64,000 bases of DNA, taken from the NCBI RefSeq assembly GCF_020882245.1, contig NC_083598.1, positions 81,039,714 through 81,103,713 of the forward strand. The letters are read 5' to 3'. Positions within the stretch are counted from its first letter, which is position 1; every line of letters begins with the position of its first letter. The stretch comes from Rhopalosiphum padi (lineage: Eukaryota > Arthropoda > Insecta > Hemiptera > Aphididae). Below the pieces are notes generated by a model. It was given only the letters and a program-made list of their open reading frames with translations. It was not told where the DNA came from and ran no database searches. Below are positions 27,640 to 40,919 of the stretch, piece by piece. Both the position numbers and the translations under genes were made by a program.

Positions 27640-28710
27640 TAGATCACTCGCGCTAGGTAGATCACACGTAATCACAGCGGTACCTATATTTTGCTTTATA
27701 CTTAACGATAAAATCCAACATAAAAATACCCATCGAATACAATGAAAAAAACAACAGACGGGACAATTTTTGGGTAATAAAAATAAAAATAGCCTGTTTA
27801 AAAAAGATAATAATATTAATCCTTAGACGCTTAAATTTAATTATTGTGGTATGCCGTTTATCATAAGTACCTCTATAATGTGAATATGTGAATATTTTAT
27901 TTTTAATAATTACTTATTAGTATTATTAATTATAAGCTGAAAAATAAATAAATAATAATGATAATTTAATTTAATTTGAATTCATCAAGTTTCGACAATT
28001 GTGTGGGGTTTTTAAATTATGTTTAACTAAAAAACATAACCGATTAAAATGTACGAATTGTATAGGCGTCAGTCCGTCAGTGTTAATATTATTTTTTATA
28101 AATTTTAAAACATATTTATCCTGTTAAAATGATTTCCAAGTGCCAATTATACATTATAAACTATGAATAATTATTTTATTTATTTTATTTATAGGGAATA
28201 GTATATAATAATAGTTCGTATTATAGTTATGAAAGATAAAACAACAATATATTAACATTTGAAAATTAAGCTCAAGTATAATTATTATTTTTTATTTTTT
28301 ATTTTATTTTTTTATTTATTGGATATTTTGACCTAGATTCGTCAAACGTAAACTGAGTGATAAAAAGATAAAAGATTATTTCGAGTATCGGATTAATTAC
28401 CTATTATAATTTTAAATTAAAAACAAAATATATGATTTCTATTGTGGTCAATGTAATTGACTCGATAACACTTTGTGCGACATATATATATTTTGACTTG
28501 GTGAGGCGTCGTAAGATATCTTAAATTTTCCACTGCTTTGTGATTACAAAACTGCGAATTCGTCAAAGTAAATAAGTGATTGCAAAAACTACAGAGTTAA
28601 GCCAGTTTAGGAACGTTAATATTTAACACGCAGTGAGAGCAAAATTATAAAGTTTTTGGTTCGCCAGTATAATTAATTTATTAAGTATTGTGGTTTGTAA
28701 ATTTCTGTGG
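27640..28710. other. Upstream flank of SLC15 copy 1
   Basis: AT-rich with no coding exon. A doubled RGTAGATCAC motif sits at ~27640-27665. The last ~100 bp has limited similarity to the flank of copy 2. An untranslated first exon may lie here but no definite one was identified. Confidence 0.35.
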
Positions 28711-28728
28711 TTTTTTTTTCAGCACAAC
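28711..28728 (+). promoter_or_regulatory. Putative 5'UTR splice acceptor just before the start codon of copy 1
   Basis: A run of ten pyrimidines followed by AG (28721-28722) lies six bases before the ATG, leaving the leader CACAAC. Copy 2 has an AG at the same distance with leader TTCAAC. I infer a non-coding first exon farther upstream and a 5'UTR intron; the transcription start would then not be adjacent to the ATG. Confidence 0.5.
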
Positions 28729-31700
28729 ATGGATTTAATACCCGATCAAATGGAAAGACCCGTGAGTTAATAAATATAAATATAATTTAAAATAATCAGC
28801 TTATCTATATATATTTTTAATAAAATCATATCAAGTGCATGTAAATTTCACCGAATTCTGGTGGTCAACTTTTTTCTTAACAACTAACATACATGTAAAT
28901 ATCACCAGTATTAAATAAATATAAATTCCATCGATATTATAAGAAAACAATCAAATAAAATTTATAAGGACTATATTTATCATATACTCCATTCAATGAT
29001 TAAACACGTCACAGTAGGAAGAAAATCGGTTCTTCTGAAGTTCTAATTATCCTTACGCGATACTCTGCTATAGTGGAACTACTGGAACTGTTCTTAACGG
29101 TAGATAGTCGTATAAGAATGCGCAGAATTGACGTGTCCTTTTGCTGAAAAGAGCATATAAATATTTATGAGTATTTATATATTTATACACTTATTTAATT
29201 TTGAAAATTTAGTATTACACTATAGTTTATATGCTTTATCTGATCAAAATGTAAATTTTACAAACGTATTACTATCTTAAATATCAACACGATGATAAAC
29301 AAAAAAATCAAACATTTAGGCAATAAAAATGGTTTTTAAGTTTATAACATTAAACACATTGTATAAAAATTAATGTATCCTTAAATTTGAAAGGAAAATG
29401 TTTGTTATTACTCGTTATTATAATTAAATTAAGTTTCAACATAGAAATTAAAAATAAAAGTCATAAAAATGATACTATTCAAAAAATAATTTAATCGGAA
29501 TTGACATTTATTTATCAGGTCAAATGTTAATTATATCAACATTTTTACAGAAAAAAAATTATACCGGTGTAATTTAAATTTAAAAAAAGGTATATAATCA
29601 GTAAAATTTATATTCACCCATTAAGTTGAAAATACATAATGTAATAATAATATCTAGAATTTCCTAGACTTAAGTAATTAGGTTTTTTAACGCTAAATTA
29701 ATGTCTGGTATAGGTAAGGTCGACATTCGAATAAATGTGTTCGAGTGATGTAATGTGCACACATACCTATAATGTTCTCACGTGAATTAAATAAAAAAAA
29801 AATGATTTTATTTAAATGTTTTTTGACATTATAGGTGATAAAGGTTTGTTTTAATTAACCTAAGCGATTTGCATAACAATAATTATATTTATAAATATAT
29901 TTTACGATAATTTATTACTCCTTCAAAGAATATTATTGGATCTCTTTATTCAAAAAAAGTTATTTGATTTTTAGAAATACCCCAAGTCTACATGGTTGAT
30001 TATAATCTTTGAATTTTGTGAACGATTTACCTATTTTGGATTAAAAAGTAAGTCAATGAAGTGGCATGTTGATAGCTTAATAATTGTAGTTATAACTTTA
30101 CAAGTTCATTGTTTATTGCTTCGTAATATTTTAATATAATATTCACAGCCATCTTGGTTTTGTACCTGACAACAATATTGAAGTTCAACGGTGACGAGTC
30201 GACCATAATATATCACAGTTTCATATTTCTAGCGTACTTCATCCCAGTGCCGGCTGCGATTTTGGGAGACTCTCATTGGGGAAAATTCAAGTACGTTGTA
30301 TACATTTGGTTTCGAATTTAATCTACTTAAATAACATACCTATCAGATAGTTTAAAAATTAAGGTTTTCATTATGTATTTTTTTAGAACGGTTTTATATA
30401 TGTCATTAGTCTACGTAGTGGGATGCATAGTGCTCACCGGCGCATCAATTGCAGATATGTTCAATCTGGATGTTCAAAAGTTAATCGACAATTATTTTAC
30501 AGTATATATAATTAATTTTCTAAACGCAATCCATTTCCCGTCGAATTCATTCGTATCGGTACTCAGTACGGTAGGTGTCAGCAAATAGAGTAAATTTACC
30601 TATTATCAAATTTTTAGGTAAGAATATTATCTAAAAATGTCGCATGATTTTATTGATATTATCATTTTAAATTAAGTTATAGCTATGTAAAATATTACAA
30701 CTTTAATATGTTCATAACTCACTTTAAAATTATATTATCAATAAAAGCTTTATGTGACATTTTCTAGATAATATTTTTAACAAAAAATTTGATAAACCAT
30801 ATGTATTCAGAAAATATAATAGAGGGTGGATAAATTTAACACATTACCCTGTCGCATCACCCTTAAACAAATTTAGAATAATCATTCCACATTTTCAAAT
30901 TATTCTTAAGCAATTTTCAGTTAAATATTTGTACAATTTAAAAAAATGCTTTTTGCTTATTCACTATTCCAAATTAAATTAAAACCTCATAAAGTAGCCC
31001 AATTTTAGCAATGAGTTAAACCTAAATTTTACTTTTATTATAAACATAATTCCAATTCCAAATTTGATAAATTAAAATTACAAAAAGATAAAATCTAAAT
31101 TTATTTATATGAAACTTTTAAAAATCTTTGTCAAACATAAAACTATTTATAAAATATTATATTTATCATTTTTATCTATCACAATGTCCTCCGCACATTT
31201 AAATATGTATTTTAAAATACAAATTGAGTATTTCAGAAATAGGAATACTAAATTAAAATATCGGCAATCATGAACCATTAATTGTTTTATCATTGACGGA
31301 TAAGAGGGAAGGCCAAGTAATAATATTTATAATACTATCATACTTAAGTATATTATTTTATATTATTACAGTCTAGAATAGAATAGATAATAGATACATA
31401 ACCCTAAATACACTCTTTAACGTTTCTATAATAGTCAATAGTATAAAACATTTTTTTTTTCGTAATTCTAATTTTTATAAAACCGGGTTGGAAAAGAGAT
31501 ACATGTGACTATGACTCCTAAGATCCTCTCCGGAGCAGTTTTTAAATGTTTAATTGTATTTCGTTATATTAATACCATCAATCATCATATTATTATGATT
31601 TTTGCCATAATGCTATTGACCTATTGTCTTTGTAGTGTCAGTAGTCATGTACATACTAGTGTACTAATGGCGTAATTTAAAAATATTGTCAAAAATAAAT

Positions 31701-34700
31701 TCAGTTGTTCAAAAATGATATGTACTGGTATTCTATTTTCACAACAAAAACATAGATTTAAACTGATTTAAATGTGTAACAATACTTGATAAATAGCGTT
31801 TCAGAAAAGAATCTTTAGGCCAACATGTTTTTTGTGAGTTTACATATAATAATGCAATTTTTAATTATTTTATATGTACTGTGTTACATTATAAACAATA
31901 AATATTATTGTTATCTAATTTTATAATTGTTTTACATTTTACATTTAAAATATTAAAAATCTAAGTACATACATCAAATAATCTTTTAAAACGTCATTAT
32001 ACGTCTCCAAGAGATTTTGAATCATTATCTCAAAATGTTTATGTTGAACTTTATTTTTAGAATCATTGCACTCTTCGGATTATTTTTAATATCAGTCGGT
32101 ACGGGTGGAATAAAACCGTGCATATATGCATTTGGTGGCGATCAATTTCAATTGCCTCAACAAGAAAAACAACTACTATCCTACACTACCAAGTTCTCGT
32201 TTTCCGTATATGTCGGAGGATTGATCACAGCATTTTTGATGCCCGAATTGAGACAAAGCGTACACTGCTTTGGCAGAGATACATGTTTTCCATTGGCTTT
32301 CAGTGTAACTACCGTTATGATGTTTTTTTCCATAGGTAAGCATTCTTGATATTTTTGATATTAAATTTATCATCAGGTATCAAAAGATTTATGTAACCAC
32401 AATTTAAGTATTTTTTTTCTATTTGATACAAAAATTGATGGAAAATATCTACTATTAGTATATTACTATCTCCTTCTTTTCTGACTCAAAATCATAACTC
32501 AATCACAAGTCATTCTCAATTACATAATTTGCATATAAAATAAATTTATTTTCAGCATATATAACTGAGTTGTTGTTTTATATGCCACAGCGATATTCTT
32601 AACTGGAAAAACCATGTACGTGATGAAAAAACCGGAACGGAACGGATTAACCAGGACGATTGGTTGTATTTTCGTAAGTGTCGTTTAATCGTGTAGTATA
32701 CTTTATAAATGACCAAAAATATTTTTGAAAGTATCAGTCGTCATTTTCTTGTTACTTTTTGATATTAAGTGCGCACTGCGAGCAAAGATTACTTCGAGCG
32801 TTCCCTTCAAGGCCCATTGGTTGGAGTATGCAAAGGAAAAGTATACCGAATCTGAGATATCAGACACGAAGTCTATCTTGGACGTGATCTGCGTATTCAC
32901 GGCGTATCCGGTGTTTTGGTCACTTTACGAATTACCGGTATAGTACTTATTAGCTATATAATATAAATTACTATGAAGACTATAGCCTATAGGTAGATAT
33001 CTCTAAAAGTTTTGGTGGCCGAGCTACCCAAAAATGTAATACCTCCCCGAACATAATTGTATATGCTTATAACCACGGAACACGTTAAAAGTAATCAGGC
33101 TATGGCTCTTTGTGCCACTTTACTTTGGACAAGGCTAACCCCGTGCTCTCTCACTAAAAAAAGGAAGAAAGTCAATTGAATGTTCATCCATATAAAGATA
33201 TAAGCCATTGTAAGGTATAAGAATAAGATAAGTGTGTTAACCATATCAATAATGCCACGTGACTTTTGTTTTGAAATAGGGTTCGAGGTGGACATTGCAA
33301 GCCACGCTGATGAACGGTCGTGTTGACTTCTTAGACTGGACAATCAAACCCGATCAAATCCAGATGCTTGCACCGTTATTTGGTATAACTGTGCTAGTCC
33401 TTTTAGAGGACGTTTTTTATCCAATGCTTGCGACAATAGGTATCCGGAAACCGTTACAAAAGCTCACTTTTTGCGGCGTTCTGGCGGTCATAGCATTTGT
33501 AATCGCTGCTCTACTGCAATTTAAAATAGTTGTAAGGCCTATGCTCAAACGTGTAACTTTTATTTTTTATTCACTTTTGATTGATATTTTTTTTTTTTAA
33601 GGGAAATACCACTGAAATAGCACCCGGACAAGGACACATTAACATTTACAATGGCTTTGATTGCAACGTGTACTTACAGTCAAAGTCATTACATGTACAG
33701 AACTACATCGGCCCGCTCGAAATATTCAATGTCAGCCACACGGTCGTGTCTCAAGACGTAACTTCAGAAGACATTGTCGAGATTACATTAAGTTTTGAAT
33801 CAAAGTGCAATTTTGTTCCGAAAAACTACGAGTTCAATACCACAGTGACAATAATTGAAGGAAAAGTAAATATTTCGATTATAAAAAAAATATAATATTA
33901 TTGATTATACATGATATTCTGCTATTTTCTAAAAAACAATTTTAGGTGATATCTTATCACTTGGCCCGATTGAATCCGAACACAATTGCATTAAATCGTG
34001 TTGGCATTTATGACAGTTTAGTCAAAGAAAAGTTTGGATACCCTAATTTTAGGTTAGTATCTAAATATTGTCTGTAGTGAGTTAAAAATAGCTTTTATAT
34101 TTAAAAACAAAAATAATTCATTTTTTTTTTTAGAATTTTATTTGATTACACTTTTGATTTTATCGATAATATTACATTAATCAAGGCTGATCACAACTCT
34201 TTAACATCATACTCCCTCTCCTTATTTAACTGGATGGATTTTAATGCCATCAAGGTAGGGAAGTGAGTATTCAATACTTTTATATTATTACATTGGTTAT
34301 CATTTACAAATAACTTAATTTTAACACGTATAATGAAATCTAAAATAGATATAATATTTCCTATAATGGAAAAATGTTTGCTACACCAACTATGGACATA
34401 ATACCAGCCACGTTTTATACACTGACATTACAACGAAATGGCGATAAAATGGTAACATTATAAAGTGATTGGCTTGTGGGTTGTTATTAATATCTTGTGA
34501 AACACGAGAAAATATAATAAGATTTTTTAATTACTAAGTAACTAATAAGAAATAAATGTGTATAGGATGTACGGTTATTTTCCAAAGACGAAGGAAACTA
34601 CATTCACCTAATGTGGCAACTTCCACAATATTTGTTTATGAGTATAGCTGACATCATATTCATGGTCACGGTAGTAAAGTTTGCATTTACCGAGGTATCT

Positions 34701-35434
34701 ATATTTTTTTTTATGTAATAGGTTTATGACATTTTTTATTATTCAAGTAAACATCATTTCATTATGAATATATTAAATTTAATATGATTCTTCTATTTAA
34801 ATAATGTTTATATAGCCCATTTTACATTTATATGTATACATATATTTTCAAAGTATTAAATTACTAATTTTCATGCCTTAATAGAAACATATTTTTTTTT
34901 TTTTTTTTGAAAATTATATAAAAAAAATATGTGTAAAATGTTATTATCACAATATATTACACCAAAAACGCGGATGCTATGACAAATATTATAATAATAG
35001 AGTTTAAATGTTACGTTCATATTATTGCAAAATTTATAAATAATTTATAAAATCATAATTGATTTATGATTTTGATATGGCTTAAAAAATATACTCTTTT
35101 TAATAAAGGCGCCAACAAGCATGAAGTCATTCATAGCCGCTGCTAGTTTATCGACCATGGCATTTGGAAATGTCTTGGTTATTATAATTTCAACGATGGG
35201 CATTAAAAATCAAGTATCTATTAATTATTTTATTTTAATAATATAATTTACTTGAAATCAATTTTGTTGTTTTTGATTTAGGCATATGAATTTCTACTAT
35301 ATTCTGGCCTCATGCTTGCTGATACTTTATTATTAGCTTATTTTAGTGTGGTTTATCGGAGTAAAAATACCGTCATCACTGACGCAATAACGCTAAATGA
35401 GAACACAATGAATGAAACAACTGGTTTTGACTGA
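28729..35434 (+). CDS. SLC15-family proton-coupled oligopeptide transporter, copy 1 (15 exons, complete)
   Basis: Predicted 12-helix plasma-membrane transporter of the POT/PTR2 family (SLC15, PepT1-like), importing di/tripeptides or related solutes with protons. Splicing 15 exons gives one open frame of 702 residues, close to the ~700 of animal PepT proteins. Visible landmarks: ExxER at residues 24-28 in TM1 followed by FTYFG; YH at 57-58 in TM2; GTGGIKP at 127-133 (TM4 lysine 132) followed by FGGDQF; FWSLYE at 282-287 in TM7; GSRWTLQ opening exon 8. Exons 9-12 and the start of exon 13 (~374-585) form the large extracellular domain between TM9 and TM10; TM10-12 are in exons 13-15. Oddities: QQ after FWSLYE is replaced by LP (288-289), the PepT1 Arg282 position is Asp271, and the Glu595 position is Lys612. 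Every splice site keeps phase, so the gene looks functional or very recently so. The family call is secure; the substrate is not. Confidence 0.9.
28729..35434 (+). other. Exon map of SLC15 copy 1
   Basis: Coding exons read from GT/AG sites and frame continuity: 28729-28761, 29975-30047, 30149-30290, 30387-30479, 32061-32335, 32591-32673, 32770-32937, 33280-33531, 33602-33865, 33946-34052, 34134-34262, 34349-34451, 34566-34694, 35109-35213, 35282-35434 (stop TGA). They total 2,109 nt. The start is the ATG in the context AACATGG, shared with copy 2. The only doubtful junction is exon 4 to exon 5: a weak GTTAAT donor at 30480 keeps phase, whereas the better-looking GTATAT at 30502 would break it. 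Exons 7, 9 and 14 use AAG acceptors rather than the usual pyrimidine-AG. Confidence 0.85.
30606..30791. repeat. Foldback element in intron 4 of SLC15 copy 1
   Basis: Arms of about 70 bp (30606-30672 and 30722-30791) are imperfect reverse complements; both carry AATATTATCTA and an ATGTCRCAT-type core. Weaker symmetry may extend the element to ~30570-30870. It starts close to the exon 4 donor, and the open frame running past exon 4 to 30588 reads into its left edge. Confidence 0.7.
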
Positions 35435-37890
35435 ATATTTTTCGTTTTAATACAATTTGACAATATTATCTACCACGCTCAAAAAAATTATTAATTTAAA
35501 GTTGAATTTTCGTGATGGTTATTACAAATATTTACGTATTGAAACTGATATAGGTACTATGCAATTATGTATTATTTTATGCTTAATTCAAAGATATTTT
35601 TACTATCATTGATGAACTCTAGTTTGTGTTCTTTAGAATTATTGAAAACAGAAATATAATTTAGTTTGTGATTTTCGTATATTATTATATTCATTTCACA
35701 AGTTTAATATTTTATATTAAGATATATTTTTTGCAATACTAGGTATATGTGGTAACTATACACATCATTAATTTATCTTTAAAAACTGTTTTTATTTTTT
35801 TTTTTTTAAATAATAATAAATATTATTTGGATTGTACGTAGAAAATTAGACTGCTGGAATATAGGCTATCGAATGATTGAGAAAGTTGTACATTTTTAGC
35901 TGAATGATTGAGAATACTTAAAATTAACAAAGAACTTACCATTAATTTAAAAAAACCAATACAACTGAGAAGGAATTTTCGTGCAACGTTGCCATTTAAT
36001 TTATTTGGATATCAAAGAATTCACCACGTTATATTTTGTTGGTCGAACGATTGATTTTCAGTTTTAACATAGTTGCAAGTTAATCCTTATTAGTTAAAGA
36101 AAACATTTTTTATTAAACTTAAATGCAATAATAAAAAATATTGATAATAATAACTTATATTACTCATTTCCTTATTAATGTATAAAATGAAATTAAAATA
36201 ATATTAATGTATGTACCTAAATATAATTTGTTATAATAATATTTTCGAAATAAGTCATAAGTTGATGATTATAATCTTATAAAAATATTTAGTCACCTGT
36301 CACCTAATAAATAAAAAACGAGTTTGTAATAAATTATAAGTCTGACATAAATTAGAAATCAATATTCATTATTCACGATTATCACAATCATAAACTTATA
36401 AGCATATTTGTATAAAAATATAATTAATATGTAATTCGTTACCTATAATATAGCTAATTTATTATATCAGTTACAGTGTAGCGTAAACTAACACACATAT
36501 ACTCTAAATATTTTAATAAATTACTTACATTTTTATTTACCATACACCGCATATATTAATTATGATTGTTTAGTATTTTGTTAAAAATCTAATAAATATC
36601 GTTTAATACCAATTCTTAATATTTGAGATGTTGTTAAAAAATAATGAAAAAAACAAATGTTCTCAATCATATAACTAAAAAAATTTTTCTCAACCGTACC
36701 GCTCTCAATCGTATTTTACCAGTCTATGCTATATATATCTTTAACAATTATAATATTATGTAGATCGTTTAAATAAATTATTGTGAGTAATTAGAAATTT
36801 GTTTTGAGTTAATGTTTTAATGTTTTATTCAAATTATTTTAGTATCATTGGTTACTTATGTATTTGATATATAGTTGATAGTTATATGAATGAATACAGC
36901 AGTTATGGGTAAATTGAAAAAAGTTCCTAATTGGATGTCATATAGTTCATCGATTATTGAGATTACATAATATTACAACAGCATCACTAGACTATAAGAA
37001 TCGGCCACATAGAAATTTCACATAGTTTCTAAATGGTCTACAAGGACGTCCCAATAAGCATTTTTTTCGGGATGCTTTGATACCAAATCAATTTTCATCG
37101 AATTCCGAATAGTATAGGTACGCCGAGGTCAGAGAAAATGGTATGCTTCCGGAATCTCTCGCTGCACCACTCAATAAGGATTCCTAAAACTCTATCTCTG
37201 CTTCAATCAAAGTTATTTTCGTTACCGATCTATTCAACAAACTATTATAATTGTCCAGTATGTTATAAATTATAACGTATACATACAATATGTATGTGTT
37301 ACATAAAGTACAGTTGAGTGTTAAACGGCGTATTATTTAGGCAATATACGTACATTAGTGTGTAATAATATAGAAAAAGTTTTATAAGTTATAAATCTGC
37401 TATAATAAAATGTATAATATAATATTATGAAATATTTATTTGTGTATTATTTTGGATAACAATAGTTCATTAGGAGTTGTGCGAGGGGGGTGTTTATTGT
37501 TTACTTTTTTAACCTCTATAGGTTGGTAATTGCTATAGAGTAGCTTACACATGAATTTAGATTTAATTCACGAAAATCTAATAATTATTACAAGTATTTT
37601 TGTTTATTTAAATAGTCACTACTGGTTACATATTATATACTATTATTGTAATAATTATTATAAATATAGAACATAAACATTTTTACAAATATATTTTTAA
37701 AATAAAATAAATTTTATTACATTTCAATGATTACTTATATAATTTTTTTTCTAAATCTTGTACATAATATTTTTATGAAAACATATAAAGACAACTAAAA
37801 TAATCTTATTTACATCGGTCCTTAATCATTCGTTGAATTTGCATTTATATCGCATATTATACTGTTATTATCAAATTATAAGTCAATATA
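35435..37890. other. Region downstream of SLC15 copy 1
   Basis: Holds the presumed 3'UTR of copy 1. The first AATAAA-like signal noticed is at ~35815, which is a guess at the poly(A) site. An unrecognised GC-richer patch at ~36990-37210 may be transposon debris. No coding region was supported. Confidence 0.35.
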
Positions 37891-37899
37891 CCTTAGATT

Positions 37900-39460
37900 G
37901 TTTATAAGATATCACCTAGACAAGGGCGTGCAATGGTTATCAATGGATTTGATTGAAACGTGTTCGGACAATCGAAATCGTTACACGTACAGCATCAAAT
38001 CAGCCCACTCAAAGTATTCAACGTCAGTCGTACAGTCGTATCTCAAAACGTCTCGGGAGACATCACTAGGATCGTATTATGTTTAGAATCAGAGTGCATT
38101 TTTGTGTCGGAGTTTATACCACAGTGATAATAATCGAAGCAGAAGTGAATGTTTTGATTTTATTGTAATTAATCATTTCACTGGAAACTAATACAGAATT
38201 ATATAATATTACGTTCTACTATTAGAGTTTATACCACTTAAACAGCATATAAAGTTGGATTGATAAAAATAGGCTGATTGACTAATAATAATAATTTTAT
38301 TTACAAGTATCGAGAATCTCTGCTAATTTAATCAAACCTGTTGTCTGTACAAGTTGATTTAATTATTTAGTATACAACTGAAATATATGTGTTTAATTTA
38401 AATATAATTTAATAAGATATTTTTATAATAATAATTTATCTAATCTTGACAATAACAGGGTATAATTATGAACAAACATGCCATAGAATGTTGCGAATAT
38501 ATTCATTATATCATTAACTAAAAATTTATTAGCCAAGAAAAATTTGAAAATATAATTTTATATAAGAAAAATAAGTTAAATAATATTTAAAGCAAAAAAT
38601 CTCTACGATTAATAATTTTTGAATTATAACAAAATAACTAAAAACTTTCCAGGAAAAAATCATGATTATTTATTTAAATATAATTTAACTTAAAATGTGC
38701 ATAACCAAGAATTACTGCCTAAATATTTTTGTTATTTTAAATGTTGTAAGCAAACTTAATTAGAATTTTAGTATTTTGTTTTCAAGGTCATAATTAGTGC
38801 ATCGTTTAAATGCAGACTAGTTTTATTCGCACAATTATCTCGTATGACATTGCGTTTTATATTTACAATAACATATTCATGAGAAAAAATAGAGGTTTTT
38901 CTAATAAATTATTTGATTATATACCTTTTGCAATTATTTTAGGTTATTTATTATTATTTGGTCCAATTTAATCCAAACACAATAGTATTAAATCGTAATG
39001 GGTGTTCGAAATCGTGACAGTTTAGTTTAAATGTGGAAATCTAAAAATGAGGTACCTATATTTCTAAATATTGTCGGTTTTCCTATAGTTTCTATATTGA
39101 AATAAGAAAAAAATTTATTTTAGAATTTTGTTCAATTATATATTTGATTTTGATATTATGTTACACTGATCAATAGAAAGAACAACTCGTCAACCTAGTA
39201 TATCCTCTGAATCTGATTCGAGAGATAAATTTTAATGCTACGAAGGTGAGAAAGTCAGTATCAATAAAATATTTATTTGCAAATAATATATTATTAATAC
39301 TGATAATAAAGTCCATATAATATAATCTATACTATAACTGAAAAATATCAACCATACCATACTATATATTCATAAAAAGTGTCATATTATTAGGACAACC
39401 CAAATTTTATTGTTTTATACACTTACTATAAAACAAAATTCTGATAAAATTATAACATCA
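37900..39460 (+). pseudogene. SLC15 relic 3 (exons 9-12)
   Basis: Exon 9 sequence runs ~37905-38164, from a GACAAGGGCGTG core to an AATCGAAGCAGAAGTGAATG end, with frameshifts. Exon 10 is at ~38940-39050, exon 11 at ~39120-39250 and a weak exon 12 at ~39345-39455. No intact frame. The short open frame at 37898-38086 is the exon 9 relic read out of frame. No exons 1-8 precede it and relic 4 begins afresh with exon 2, so this is a separate duplication remnant. Confidence 0.7.
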
Positions 39461-40915
39461 TAGGATACATAATTTATGGGTTATATTGGGGTATATATTA
39501 ATAGTTATCTTGTGAAATATTAAAAACTAAAGATTTATTCATATTTTGTACATTTTTTTTTCAGTTTAGAAATGTTAAGTAATTTGCTTCATGGAAATAT
39601 TACAAATATCATATTATGATACATATCACTGAACGTCTTAGCGTCTAGTTAATTAATAGATATAAATTAATTGATACTATTTTCCTAATTATGATCTATA
39701 TAATTACTAATTAGCAATATGTCTAAATAATATTCGTTTTATTCAATACAAATATTTCAAAAAAACCGATTTTAGTATTGATTTGGGACACCCATTTAGT
39801 CCCAAAAATAAAAACATTGCAATCCGGCAAGTACAATTTAAGTATTGCATTTAATATACCTATCCATTTAATCTTGATATCATGTCTGTTCAAAGCAATA
39901 AAATAGTGAGTTGATGTACCTATATAACTATTACATATATGATATAAATCTTGAATATTTTCTTGATATGTCTATCAAAAATAATTTTCATTTCAATCAA
40001 CAATATGTTATTTATTATTGTTTCATTTAAACCGCTTCAATAAACAATATTATGCTATTTATTATTGTTTGATTTTTATCTCGTACAATTGTTTTAACAA
40101 TATTATAATTATTATTTTATATTACTATTTTTACTTGTATTTAACGATATTTACATCTCCATGTTATACAAATATATTAATAGAATAACGTTATGAACAT
40201 TTTTGAATATTAGGTGTATACTGAAAAGTGTATTATGTTATACATCTATAATATTAATACTGCCAATTTTCCATACTTGCGCAATTCACTTTTTTTAACA
40301 CTAAATCAATTAATATCCTGTTACCTAATAGCTCCATTAACGATGAACCGTTTTTCAAATTTATTTTAGAACTTGCTACTAATGGGTTAATAAATCCCCT
40401 CATTTCTCTCCTTACAGCTATACCACACAATACACAAACAACTTATTCCATTGTCCACATTTATCTCTACCTCATTAATTTAATTATCATAATATCTTTA
40501 CTCACAGATTATGTTATTTATTATCTGTACATTTTAATAGAACTCCAACCTACATTTATTTTATTACTATATTTCAACCTTATTGTGTTTTACTAATATT
40601 GCATTTATTGTGTATTTAATATTATCTCCATACGCATAAGATACGTATAATAAATATCAAGCTATAATACTACTCGTTAATCGTCGAAAGCTAAAAAAAA
40701 AACACCAAAATCAATGAGTATTATAATACATACATATCTACAAACACATATATTTGAGTGCAGAGTATTATACACATCAAGTAACTTATTTTTGACCTCA
40801 AATTTTGATGTAAGCTTGTTTAAGGTAACTGCAGCGATATCAAAATATTATATAATATTAAAACACTTATCATAACAGAATTAAATATAAAATTTAAAAT
40901 AAATTATAAGTTTTT
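39461..40915. other. AT-rich spacer between SLC15 relics 3 and 4
   Basis: No recognisable exon 13-15 of relic 3 and no exon 1 of relic 4. Sequence is AT-rich and without a supported open frame. Confidence 0.35.
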
Positions 40916-40919
40916 TTAG

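Noticed and set aside
30373..30588. Reading exon 4 of copy 1 through to the stop at 30589
   Set aside because: The extension past 30479 breaks the frame to exon 5 and runs into the foldback element; copy 2 stops soon after the same point.
32118..32373. Overlapping open frames on both strands over exon 5 of copy 1
   Set aside because: They are shadows of the exon 5 coding frame, which carries the family motifs.
33095..33343. Minus-strand open frame over intron 7/exon 8 of copy 1
   Set aside because: It overlaps the exon 8 coding sequence in antisense and has no family features of its own.
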